From the NCBI GenBank assembly GCA_905221605.1, contig CAJNDS010002512.1, positions 1,000,360 through 1,064,359 of the forward strand: 64,000 bases of DNA, given 5' to 3'. Positions 36,540-47,514 of the stretch are shown piece by piece (within the stretch, counting starts at the first letter, position 1; each line of letters opens with the position of its first letter). The notes beneath the pieces are model-generated. The model saw only the letters and a program-made list of their open reading frames with translations. It did not search any database and was not told the DNA's origin. The stretch comes from Symbiodinium natans (Eukaryota > Sar > Dinophyceae > Suessiales > Symbiodiniaceae). Made by a program: the position numbers and the translations under genes.

Positions 36540-36800
36540 GCATACGAAACTTACACAGCGATACCAATATTAAATGTAAATGGAAAAGAGAGAAAGTGTA
36601 CGAGAGGATGAAAGTAATAAATTCTCAGTACCCAACAATCTTTTCTCCGGAGAAGATAGAAATTCTAGCTCCTAAAGAAAGAACAAAATGAAAATGTGCT
36701 ACATACTGCAGCATTTCCAAGAATCATTCACTTATAGTAAACATTAATACAAAGAGATGTGAGAAGCAGACAGAACTAATTCTAAGGTGCAATAATGGTG
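36540..36800. other. Short AT-rich insert
   Basis: About 260 bp rich in AATA/AAAG words, unlike the G/C-balanced flanks. A plus frame ends inside it (KRERKCTRG...), but nothing coding is apparent. 36920-37650 also shows no supported gene; the 169-aa frame at 37120-37629 has no splice-linked partner. Confidence 0.4.
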
Positions 36801-37650
36801 GAGATGCAAAAAAGCCGGTAAGGATACTAGCGTTTTGCGATTTGCGATTTGGCCTTCTAAATCCCTGGAGCGCCCGCCCCTAGAGAAGCCCGCAAAGTAT
36901 CCCTGAAGTGCCCCCCTCTGGAGAAAGAGAACCCGTCGGCACGTCGTTCTTGATTGTTTGCTGAATTGCTGAATCCTTTCCCCTAAACACCAAACACAGC
37001 TAAAACCCTACATTTTGAACATGCTTGTGGCCGGATCCCTAGAATCCTAGCCATGCCTAGCCCAGTAGTAAACCTCGTTGACCGTTATGGGGGTCTCAGG
37101 GCTGGGGTTTATATAGGCCTTGGGTTGGGTTGGCCGGTATATCGGGCCGCCCAATTTAAAATGTCTTCCTGCCGGTTCTGTTCTCTTTCAATTAGTGGGG
37201 GGGGTTTGGTTCTTGCTGCAAGCTGAGGCAAGCGGGCCTCTTCAGCGCGTAGCTCGGTTTGTGGTCCCAGGTCTCGCGTACACACAGAGGATCACATGCA
37301 TTGGTAATAATACGCCGCTCTCTTGGCCGCAATGGGTGAAGTTTTTTGCCACGCTGACGGTGCTGTTGCCAGCGATTAGGACACCAATACATCATTATTT
37401 CGGCCTATTATGCATGGTTTGTGCCTCAACCCACAGTAGGAACTCGGGCGCCACGATTGAAATTCACAGCGCCGAGTGTTTCTGGAGTCTGTGCTCGCTT
37501 CGAGTGTCCGCAAGGGTTTTAGGTTGTGGGTTTGGTCAGCGCTTCACATCGCCATGTGCTTTTGGCCTGTGCTGGGCTTGGATGGCAGCATCGGCAACCC
37601 ATCAATTCTCACCATCACCTTTAGTTTGAGAGAAGCCGTTTCGAAGTGCA

Positions 37651-38654
37651 GAAAGTGAGGTACGTGGTCGATTTGTGCACACCCAGCTCTGGCTTCGATT
37701 ATGTTGTCGACAGGGCTGCGTGCGTGAGCAAGCTCGAAGGCTTCTGTGATTCACTACGCGACAGCACCCCGAATGACAAGTGGCTCAGAGCCGCAGACAA
37801 GCTCCACAAGAGCTGCCTCAGAACTGTGCGTGGTGCACAGGGCATTTCGGTCCCTTTGCTGGGGGGTCCGGTGCACCAGCTCTGGGGCACAGACAGACCC
37901 TTGGCACTTCAGAAGTTATGCTGTGCATTTTGAGTGGATTTTACAGCTGTTGGGGTGTGAAATGCCCAGGGCCACACGAGGGCCGTAACGTTTGGTGAGC
38001 TTTCGCGAGCGAGGTTTTTCAGCTTGCGGGCAGGAAGCGAACAAAGACGGCTAATGTTGCACCCTCTTTAGTGTGGGGGCCCCCCCCCCCCCCCTGAACA
38101 GTCGAGGCGTGGATGGGAGCCTGATTACACGGCCCCGGGGCTCATATGATTTTAATAGGGAGGAGTTTAGATAGGTTCAAAAGGGGCAGCGATGCCCAGT
38201 TATCTTTTTTAAAGGCGCGCCACGTGGAATTTTCTTACGGCGCCCGGACGATTTGGCTTTAAAGAGGGACTCCCAAACAGTCAGGGTGTCCTGAATAATT
38301 CGGCCAGATTGTCTCTAAAGAGGGGGCCGATACTAAAGCGGGTGCAACATTAGATGTGACGAAGATGTCTGTCGTAAGCTTTTTGAGTCCGATCCTAAAG
38401 CGGAGCTTTGCTGATGGCCTGAGCCACCCAGGACCACAACCCTTGGCATACTTCTTGGTTGTCAGTTGTGCTGGTTCGTGCTACGATCCCATCCTGAATC
38501 AGAAATATGCCGGCGTAGACCTCAAAGAGCAGAAGGTTTTTTGTCCTCAGCCGGAATGCAGTTTATAAAGGAAGCAGCCAAGGAACTCTCCGGCGCCTGC
38601 AAACAAGTTCGGAGGACCAACTTAACGAGGGCGGCCAAACCCAAAGGGGATTAG
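37651..38654 (+). CDS. Unidentified protein, C-terminal exons
   Basis: No family recognised. 37651-37832 encodes a Cys-containing segment (VRYVVDLCTPSSGFDYVVDR, then PNDKWLRAADKLHKSCLRTV) and stops at GTGCAC. 38432-38535 continues in exact phase (PQPLAYFLVVSCAGSCYDPI, then LNQKYAGVDLKEQK). 38562-38654 gives FIKEAAKELSGACKQVRRTN and ends with TAG. Intron 1 (599 bp) contains a MITE. Intron 2 would be only 26 nt (GTTTTTT...GCAG); reading through instead gives VFCPQPECSL and a stop. The N-terminus was not found. Confidence 0.5.
38054..38350. mobile_element. MITE with TA target duplication, in an intron
   Basis: 297 bp bounded by inverted repeats ATGTTGCACCC(T/G)CTTTAGT, each flanked by TA, as in Tc1/mariner-derived MITEs. 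The interior has a C15 run at 38080-38094 and repeated TAAAGAGGG words. No ORF. It lies wholly within intron 1 of the flanking unidentified gene. Confidence 0.7.
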
Positions 38655-38878
38655 ACCTCGGCATCGAGCCGCAAGGCCGCGCGCGCGCGCGCGCGCAGGT
38701 TGTGAATTTGAAGGAGCATTGGTGAAAGCATATATAGTGTCCATTTTTTCAGCTGAGCCCTCCCCAATGACATACTGTAGCTGCCGAGCCTTTGCATCTA
38801 CCACAAACCGTCTGTGGCTCGGCTGCGAAAGCACATGGGCCTGTTGACAAGTGATGCGAGAGTCTTGGTATTGGGCAG

Positions 38879-40147
38879 GATGTGGTGGATGAGCTGCGCC
38901 GCGAGTTTGACGTGGGCCCAGCGGATTGGATGCCAAACTTCTGCGCCACGGTGGCAAACTGCGAGCAGCTGGAGGTTGGATGCTGCACATTTGCTTCACT
39001 TCATATAGGGCTGTGGTGTTTGTTCCATCCACCAGGTATGCAGTCTAGACTCCAGACATGCTTCCTGGGCTTTGGGAAGGCCATGCGGCCCTGGAACATT
39101 GCTGTCGTGATCGCCTTTGTGGGTGGGGTCGCTCGGGCGAGACAATGGTAGGTTTTTTTGGAGGGTTTTGGAGACCTGCCGCAAAGATGCAGTAGAACGT
39201 GATTCCGACTGAGCTTCATCGGCACCAGACCATGATTGAATTCGAGGTGCTTGCGCTGCTTGCGTCCACTACAACTTTTGGCTATGACCTGTTGCGACCA
39301 GATTTGAAGAACTCCGCCAAAGGCTGCTTGTAGTGAGAACGTGGGTCAGGCATCGGGGCTTCCAGCTTGCACCCTTGGCTTCGAAGCGTTGAGAATCACA
39401 GGACATTGGACGAAGATCGGGACCAAGGGAATATGAGGTGCTGTGAGGAATAAAACACAACGTACGGCAAAGAATCGCGAGTCCCCGTGCGTGGATTGAG
39501 CATATGGGAACAGCGTCTTGCTGGCCAATAGGCGCTCGGAACGACATGGCGGAAGGACCCTGAATCCCTTGAACAAGGACTCAAAGCTCCCACATCTGCC
39601 ATGACTGCCCTAGGTTTCCTCTTCTTGGGCTTGGCCTTTGCATTCCTCGCTGCAGCGGCGCTGTTGTACCTGCATGTGGCCAAGGTAGGGTTCAGCGTCT
39701 TTTGGGGCTTCAGCTCTGGTCTTCGGGTGGTTCAGTACCAGCGATGTTCTTCGCTGAGGAAACCTTCAGCGAAACCCTCGAGCCTTCAAGAAAGATCTTG
39801 GGGAGGAAAGCCAGATGTTCAGACTCGGTGGACGTGTCGTGTGCGAGCGTGACCTTTCGTCCAAAAGGACATCTCGCTTAAGGAACGCGTCAACGGAGGT
39901 GTGGGCTAGGGTAGGCAACCGTAAAGCAGAAACCAAAGGGCAAACCCAAACCCTACAAGAGAAGTGCGAAACATGGATGCGGGTGAGTGAGTGGGCTTCC
40001 TGACAGGGGTGTAAGCGCCTTTGCCTGTCTGAAATTCAATGTCAGCTCGAAGTGACGGCATGTACCGCCAAATCCAATAAACCAGAAAGCAAGAGTGAAC
40101 CAACACTTTCGGAATTTGCATTTAAAGCTATGGCGAAGGCTTACCCG
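38879..40147 (+). CDS. Candidate membrane-protein exons, unidentified
   Basis: Exon-like frames on one strand: 38879-38974 (DELRREFDVGPADWMPNFCA, GT donor), 39080-39147 (NIAVVIAFVGGVARARQ, a likely membrane helix, phase-compatible with the first, then GTAGGT), about 39208-39300 (IEFEVLALLASTTTFGYDLL), 39600-39684 (MTALGFLFLGLAFAFLAAAA, a strong membrane or signal-anchor helix, then GTAGGG) and about 40043-40147 (SEPTLSEFAFKAMAKAYP, then GTGAGC). Only the first two join cleanly, so this may be two genes. No family recognised. Confidence 0.4.
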
Positions 40148-40710
40148 GTGAGCAGCTACATCCGCAGCGAGTGCCTGGCCTTGGAGAGTTTGGGCTGAAG
40201 GTTCTGTACAGGCTCAGTTGTTTTTTGACGGAGTGCCCCGACGCCTCTGTCATGCACTCGGAATGAAGGGTTTGCGACTAAATGCGGGATGCACGAAGTC
40301 CAAGCTTAATGTGCTAAACTGGAACCGACCAGGACATGCCATCCTACTCTGGAGCATATTGTGGCCGCGGCATCACCAAAAGATTCGCTCCGCATGTCAG
40401 CCTCAATTAGGGGTCCAGATGGTCTAGGAGCCTCTTCTACTTCATGCTGGCCGAGCCTGGCGACATGTCGCGAAGGCTGAAGGACTACAGGCTTCAAAAG
40501 TGCAGGGCTTAAGGATGTTTGGGCTCACTGCTTTCTGTAGACTTTCAGCTTTAGAGGCTTGGATCGTGATGGCGTGTCTTGATCAAGACAAGTGACAAGG
40601 AAACTCGCTACTGGGAGGGAGGGGGGAGCGCCTGCCTAAGATCTTGCTTTTGCAGCTTCGGATCCCCAAAGAACCCAAAAACAGGGAGAACTGCTGAAGA
40701 ACTGGATGAC

Positions 40711-40821
40711 TTAGGGTGTTCCCCCTTGTACTAACAGTCCTAAACAGGGTTTGTAGTTTCCCCCCCCCCCCCCCCCCTTTTTGTCCCCATTTAAGGGGCT
40801 GTTAGTATAAGGGGGAAATCC
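40711..40821. mobile_element. Short MITE with 10-bp target duplication and C18 core
   Basis: About 111 bp able to fold back: left arm GTTCCCCCTTGTACTAACAG and right arm CTGTTAGTATAAGGGGGAAA are near-perfect inverted repeats around a C18 run (40760-40777). ACTGGATGAC occurs at 40701-40710 and again at 40822-40831, which fits a target-site duplication of Mutator-like size. No coding capacity. 40148-40700 and 40832-41420 show no gene I can support. Confidence 0.65.
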
Positions 40822-41425
40822 CACTGGATGACATTGGATGACCATGGGTTCCGTGCCGTGGTAGGATGTGCCTCCCAGTGGTCTGCTTCCGAGCAAGAGG
40901 CCGAGCTGGTCTGGTTCCAAGCAATCTTCATTAGGCTTTAGGGTTTGTAAGGGGTACCTGATTGGCGTCCTTATTATAAGGGGATCCTACTATTTGGGGG
41001 TCTTAGGGGTCGAATACTTTCGTAAACCCCCATTTCGCCGTGAAGCATCTTGAAGCGTAATCATGTCGGCATCTTTGTTCACACACGTTCACCCTCAAGA
41101 CAGCCTTGCAGCACCCTCATGGTCCCATGTGCAAGCACGAATCGTGTGGCAGGTGGAAGGGCGTCTTATTGTCGTTGACGGGCTCGCTTTTGCAAGGACT
41201 CCCTGACCGCAGCATCGGTGTTGCATTCGAGTATCAGATCATGGGTGCTAAGAGCATAGAACAGGACTCGAACGCCAGTGCATGCGCCGAGGAGGAAGGA
41301 GAAAGCACGGAGAACGTACCCTAACTACCCCACCTGAAACCTCACGCAGGTACTTCCACATGAATTGCTAGGACTAATCGGACCTTCAGCGAAGTTTTGC
41401 TTCAGGACTTCTGGCGGGAGATATG

Positions 41426-44400
41426 TCTACCGTCTACTTGCAGCTGCAGCAGGCGGTAGACAGGGCCTGGAAGCTTGCGGATGTGCCCTGCCTCCAACTT
41501 CATGCCCGCATTCTTAGAAAAGGTCTGCTGTCTCACCGTTCAGAAGTGAATGCTGGCTCATGCACGTCAAGAACTAATATTAGAACTAAACACAGACAAG
41601 CTGAAACTTAAGGTCTTATTCCAACGGTGGCTGAAATACCTCCATCTTGCTGTAGAGCAGGCGCCGCAACCCGATCTGCAGTTCAGGCAAGCGTTTGGCG
41701 TGCCTCAACCGCTCTGAACCTGAAGCGGAGTTCAAATGTAGATTTCTTTAGGGTTTGTTGTTGTATGTCTGATGCTAAAAAGATTTGCTAATGCAAGTGC
41801 CGTAAACCACACACACACCCATTTCCCGTATTTCCCGTGAGTAAGTTGCACAGGAAGGTCGAACCTCGTGGCATTCTGGGGCTGTGCCGAGGAAAGATGG
41901 CACTCTCCTCCTTCGCGACGCCGCTGCCAAGCTTCAGGCGGTGTCTTTCTCTTCGTGCGCTGTCCAACTTCCGGTGCATGCTTCGTTCACGTTTGGCTTG
42001 CTTGCACAGTTCTAGAGGTGCAGGCCCAAGTTAAGACACAGTCCTCAACCACGACCCGTTATTCAAAGCTTCTTGATTTTCGAGCTTAATCCCCTAGCGT
42101 CTAGCCTGAAACAGCGAACGGCCTGGCAGGAACTGGATCGAGAAGTCTTGAGGCTAGCAGAGGTGGAGAATATCACACAGGACTCCGTTGTTGTTGGAGT
42201 GCTGAAATGGGCACTTAGCTTCTGCACTGCATGTCAAGGCCCTTGGCTCTTGACTGATCTGTTGGCCCGTAAATTGCTGCCATTGCTGGTCACCCACACT
42301 GCATCCAAATAGATCGCACCGTCATGCTACGTGGTGCGCTGCCATAGCGACACATGCTGTGCCATCCCTCAATCAGTCTAGGTCCCGACGCAAATCACAC
42401 TACGAGGAGGGCCTGCAGCTGGCAGAACTGGGCCGACAGCTGCATCAGCAGCTTTTCAAAAGCTTCTGGACCACAGCGCACAGTGATCAACTGAATCGCG
42501 TCAAGTCTTTGACCAGAAAGTTGGGCACGAACGGGGGCTGAACACTTTTAGTTTGATGGAAGTGCCCCAATCGTAAGCCGAACCAATCAAATCGAACCGA
42601 CGCCTTAGAGCCTGGAGTTCGTTTTGAGATCGAAGCGAGGCAAGCGCAGCAGCTTTTGGCATTTAACGATCAAGCAATCCAGCTGGTGAGCGACGGCGAG
42701 GCTGGATGTTGAGGTCTCAATCCCAGGTTCCGGACTTTTTGAGAATTGGAGTTTAGAGTATTTTAGAGTCATTGGAACATGGGCCAGGCCGCTTCCAGAA
42801 AGCATCATGAGTGAGCATCACCTTCCGGGAAGCATCACGAGCATCAGCTGCCCTGCAAGCGACCTCCACACCCATCATGCACGCGCTGAAACATGATGGG
42901 AGCAATGTGCACCCCTCCCCTTCCCATTCCCCCGCCCCTTTACGCCGCGCAAGCTTGCTTCAGCGAATATTGCGCCATGAATAGCATTCCTTCAAAACCA
43001 TATTCTGAATCCAAACCCATCACACAAGTGTTGTATTTGCAAGTGGGCGGCGGGAGGGGGGGGATGCGGGGTGCACCCGCCCCAATCACCCTGCGGTTCA
43101 GCTGCGCAAAGCCTGCCGGTGAATGTCAGAAATACTGTACTTCACAGAGTTTGGAGCCCATGAACAAACACGCTGTGAAGAATCAGAAAGGCCGAAATCT
43201 ACAGCATGAGTGGATGCTGTAATTCATAGCATTGGGCCGATAAGCAAGCAGAAATGCTTCCTTGGTTTGCAGCATCGGAGGCGAGGGGACCGCCAACCAC
43301 CGGACCAAACGGGTGAGTTGTTCCTTTACCCCGAAAGCCCGAGGCTTGGGGGGCCTCGGCAGATGATTTTGATGACCCCCCCTGCGCGGGCCAAACTGCT
43401 TTCAGCCAATATCGCTAGCATCAGCTGCTTGACCTGCAACCACAAGAGCCCTCCAAGACTCTGAAATTGCAAGGTACCGCATTCAGGGGATGCGGCGCTA
43501 GACTATCTTTGTGCTTAGTATGGCTGAAGTCAGGACTTAGGATCTAGAAAGTGACGAATCTGAAGCACGGTCACTAGCGCTAGTTAGTGCCTCCATGCCC
43601 AGGACCTTGCCGGCAAGCTTTCCATGTGCTATACGAGAGTTACTCGCTTCTGGTGCTAGCCTTTCATAGTAGATCACGACCGGGCAAGGTGGATGGCCCT
43701 GCTAGAAACCTGCGTGCAGGTTGTGGTCCACGCAATGGTCAGGAGCGAGGGCAGCGTTTGGGGAGAAGACAGTTCGCAAGGCCACACTACTTAAACTACT
43801 GACACAGAAAGCTCGAGGCCATGACAAAGTTGACACGAACTTCTCGCAGGTTTCGCTTGTGGAGTGGTTCCCTTAGTTGTGTGAAACTTCACGGTTTGAG
43901 TGCTCTAGACCGCCCCAGCTGCTGAATTCAACATGAATTGTTCCTAGGTCTCAGACATGGGTCGTCATTTTAAAGCGGATGTGGCGGTGAGAAGTGGGAG
44001 GAAGGATTTCGACGGTGCAATCTGAGAATCTGAGAATCAAGCTTTTGAATGCCACACGTTTCCTCGCCTCTATCCGTGACCAAAACCACGGAAAATGCCG
44101 AGAGGCAGCCACGTGGCTAGCCAGCAGCAAAAAACCGAGCTGCGCTTAAGCCCCCCGCCTGGACTTCGAAAGGAGCTGGCAAGACTTGCAAACGCCTGTT
44201 GCAGATCTGATCCAGCGCATTCGCGATGGCTGGAAACGACCCTTGCCCTAAAACTGGAGGTTCGGTTGGATCTGGCTCGAAACCTGCAGCTGTTGGCTTT
44301 GACTTGGTTGGTGGACCGTGGATTCGACTAGACTGTGCATTTCGAGTGGTGGGCCAAATGCTTGATCTGTTCTTTATACACAGAAGCGGGGGGTCCTGTC

Positions 44401-45080
44401 GTATTTGACATTGAAGCCTTGCCTGTCGTGTGCGGGTATGAGCGACGACATCGAAATTTTGGTGCCGACTCGAACAGAAGTCCTGGCCGAATCATGGTAC
44501 TGGTTTCAGGTATCGCGCATGGCAAGACTCTCGGGGTTAAACCCCAGTCGAAATCATGCCTCTATGACTTGTTGAGCAGTGGCCAGTTTGTTTATCTGCT
44601 GGCTAGGTAAAGCAGAAACCGTGCATGCTTGTGCTCGACACTGTCGATGAAAAGGTGTCGACATGTGAGAAGTGCAAGTTGACTGGGCTGATCTTGGCTG
44701 TCAAGGAGGAGCTTCCGGACAGATCTTCGTGCTTGCTAAGGACGACATTGTTGTTGCGCATACATGGAGCGCGCACACAGGGTTTCTTGGATTCCTGCCA
44801 CCAGCTGCACATTTTCAAGCCAAGATCAGCTCAGCTTGGAGCCACAGATTTCCACGGAAGAATTGTTCTCAAAGTGCAAGAATCTGCCGCTGTCACAGCA
44901 ATACCTCTTCTGAATAAATCCTCCGGAGTCACGGCATAGCCAGCCAGGACCTCGCCCTTGACAAGGCGACCATTGCAGAACAGTGTCGGCAATGGCAGGG
45001 CTCGGATTCAGACTTTAGTGGGTTCTGTGTCTTGCCTTATGTGGAACGGGTGCGGCACTTCCAGAATAAGTCAGCGTGCG
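41426..45080 (+). CDS. Cluster of exons for helical protein(s), unidentified
   Basis: Many short helical frames on one strand: about 41426-41522 (LQLQQAVDRAWKLADVPCLQ), 41613-41699 (VLFQRWLKYLHLAVEQAPQP, AG and GT bounded), 42130-42312 (ELDREVLRLAEVENITQDSV), about 42375-42541 (HYEEGLQLAELGRQLHQQLF), about 42610-42685 (FEIEARQAQQLLAFNDQAIQ, then GTGAGC), about 43690-43797 (MALLETCVQVVVHAMVRSEG), about 44150-44250 (DFERSWQDLQTPVADLIQRI), about 44435-44510 (DDIEILVPTRTEVLAESWYW, then GTATCG) and about 44945-45080 (QDLALDKATIAEQCRQWQGS). They may be one long or two or three genes. No domain recognised. Many of these spans are open in two frames, so individual calls are uncertain. Confidence 0.35.
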
Positions 45081-46063
45081 CACTGTCATAGAGCGTGGTG
45101 CACAAGCATGGGGAACGTTGTAAGAGTCAAAGTCGGAGGCCTCCTCACACAAAAGCACCGTCAAGATTTCGGCACACGCCGGCCAACGGCACCCCCAAAC
45201 ACAGTTTTGGAGCGCAAGAAGCATTGCCAGTAAACCAAGGCAGTACCGCTGTGTAGCTGCGGGCACCGTTTGTGACAACACGTCTCTGGTTCGACACTGC
45301 TTCAAAATGCCCACACTTGGGGCGGACGAGGAGAGTTTGCGAACTGGGGCCTCAGTTGCGGATGGTTGCAAACGGCTCGAGGAAGCATCCTGACTGTGGA
45401 AAGCCTGCGCCGATCTTTGCTTGAACGGCTTGTCGTAGGAATGAGTCATAGCAGCTGCAGGGGACTAGCTAAATGTTAGCTTTTTCTCTCATCACCTCGG
45501 GGCTGCACACCCTTGCACACCCGTAGCCCATACGTGATCACAACATGACCACTTGAGCACCGGCCGCCAAGGACCTGAAAATGATCTTCACCCGCCTCTC
45601 CGACACCTTGCCGTGCTTTGGCTTTTGTGCTACTCGATTATGGGAATGCTAGGCCACTAATAAGCCCTCGCAGTCCAAAACGCGGAGCCCTGAGCATGTG
45701 GGACTGATGGACTCAAGCCTCGAAGCTGCTGAGTCTCGGGGTCTGCGGTTTCGGTTCGCTTGGAAAACCCTACGGGACGGGTGCTCAACTTAGGCATGTC
45801 TAGAGCTCGCTGCTGCTGTGCTAGGAGCCCTCTTGCAACAGATGTGCATGTCGCAATCAGATCCGAGGAAAGTTGTGAATGACGCGCACGAGGTCGGGAA
45901 CGCGACTCGAAGCAATGGACCAGTCATCTGGATGCCTCTCTGCGTACTGCACAAGCATTCAATCTTGCACCCTCACAGCATCAAGCAGCTTCGCCTGAGG
46001 ATTTCCATCGCTTGACCCAGAGTTTCCGACCCCTGGTGAAACAGATGAAGAGCACCCTGCACC

Positions 46064-46146
46064 ATGGCTGATACCATTGCATTCTCGGACATGCTGCTTA
46101 ATCTGTGCAAGGACTTTCCAAAGGAGCAAAAAAGCAGTGGTAAACG

Positions 46147-46180
<34 letters not shown>

Positions 46181-46465
46181 AAACGCAAGCGCGCGCGCCC
46201 AGACCGGGATCCTATTGGATAGAGAATCCTGCAGCTTCGGGCGCATCATCCGAGGTCCCTGCAAACCTTAGCGAAAGGCACTTTGAGTACACCAATACTG
46301 CTGATGCAGAAGTCGTGATCCCGAGGAGAAGCAAAGGTTGGAAGATGCACGACATCCCTAAGAGTGAGCATCTTCGAGCCACGGACGTCGATGATGCTCA
46401 CATTGGGGGCGACGCTGGGTTCGAACGAAGGAGCATCCGGAAACTCGAAAATCCAAGTATGAACG
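46064..46465 (+). CDS. Unidentified protein, first exons
   Basis: ATG at 46064 in good context (caccATGg) begins MADTIAFSDMLLNLCKDFPK. The exon ends near 46138 at GTGGTAA or GTAAAC. A second frame, 46255-46465, is open for 70 codons behind ..CCGAG, with VPANLSERHFEYTNTADAEV, then KSEHLRATDVDDAHIGG, and stops at GTGAGT. The two are not in phase if joined directly, so the donor choice or an extra exon is unresolved. No family recognised. Upstream, about 45818-46014 (QQMCMSQSDPRKVVNDAHEV) and 45288-45398 (PTLGADEESLRTGASVADGC) are also exon-like. Confidence 0.4.
46150..46178. repeat. (CA)n microsatellite in intron
   Basis: About 14 CA units immediately after the first exon of the gene starting at 46064. 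It is followed by GCGCGCGC near 46189. Confidence 0.9.
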
Positions 46466-47514
46466 GTGAGTTTTCCGCGTTTTGAGAGACCCCAGAGGCC
46501 TGGGCAGCTGATGATTATGATGCTCCCCGGAAGTTGCCCCAAGCCGGAGGTTGGTGTGCAACCGCAAAAGGTCAGGGCTTGTCACCCTGGCACGTGGTGG
46601 TAGGCCTTTCTGCACCCACCAACTTAGGAACCCCAAGCCCAGAACAAGGAAAAGGCCAGCCGCCCATCACTGAGACTCATCCTTTTTCACAACTTCTCGC
46701 AGTCTCCAGAAGATGGTCCACATAAGCTTGGGTGGAGGTTTGGGGCCTGCGGGTGAACCCGTGCCACCCTAGCATTTCATGATATATTAGGCCTTTCTGC
46801 TGAGAAGCTCAGTATTTTAAGAAATTGTGTAGCATGAATAGCGCAAATAACGTTGACTCCCTTGCAGCCTGCCCCAGCAAGCAGCACAACAAAGTTCAAT
46901 CGTGCCTAAATTTGGTGCAGTGTCTTCGCATTTCTGAGTGTCTCGGAATGACATCTACATCTTGCCGCACTAGAGAAAACTAGAGAAATGTGGTTCAAGC
47001 AAATGAATGTTGAGTTGTCAGAAGTTCGCCTCTAAGGAGCGTTTTGGAAGATGTTGTTGCGAAAGCAAAAGCTTGTTCTGCAGAAGCGATGATGTATAAG
47101 ACGGAAAAGTTCTGATTTCAACCCACATTCACTTCATGCCAGTCAGTCCTATGCAGCCACGGCAAACTTGTGAGTATAGTGCCCGCAGGCATCGTAGCAC
47201 GTCTTGCTTGAAGCAGCTGGCAGCTTTGGTGCCCCGGATGGAGATCAACATCGTTCAAAGCAATGCGATGTTGCCTGCATTTGCTTGGTTTTGGAAAGTT
47301 TTGGATTCATAGTGATTCATGCATGTTTAAAGTTGGGGAACATTGCAATCCTTGGTCCTGATACGAATATAAAAGCGAAGGGTCGGCACGGGTCTGCTGG
47401 CCATTGGCTTGTCCAGTATCCGATGAAGGGCGGCTTGTCGATCTGTGTCAATAGCGGAGCAGGAACAGTCATGGAGTGTAGTGTGTATATGGTCTATCCT
47501 CCCAAATCCTGTGT

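Larger units (their letters stand above)
35586..36920. repeat. Region bounded by direct repeats
   Basis: CCCGCAACGTATCCATGAAGTGCCC at the left end (about 35586) recurs with few changes near 36889, in the same orientation, about 1.3 kb apart. GCGATTTGG words also occur inside both ends (about 35666-35714 and 36838-36852). The hairpin/TTTAGGG array lies between them. Confidence 0.5.

Noticed and set aside
37120-37629. 169-aa plus-strand ORF with hydrophobic stretches
   Set aside because: No splice or family support. It ends just before the supported exon at 37651 and is probably intronic.
46077-46271. ORF with a poly-His/Thr run
   Set aside because: It is the CA microsatellite read in frame; the region is intron of the gene starting at 46064.
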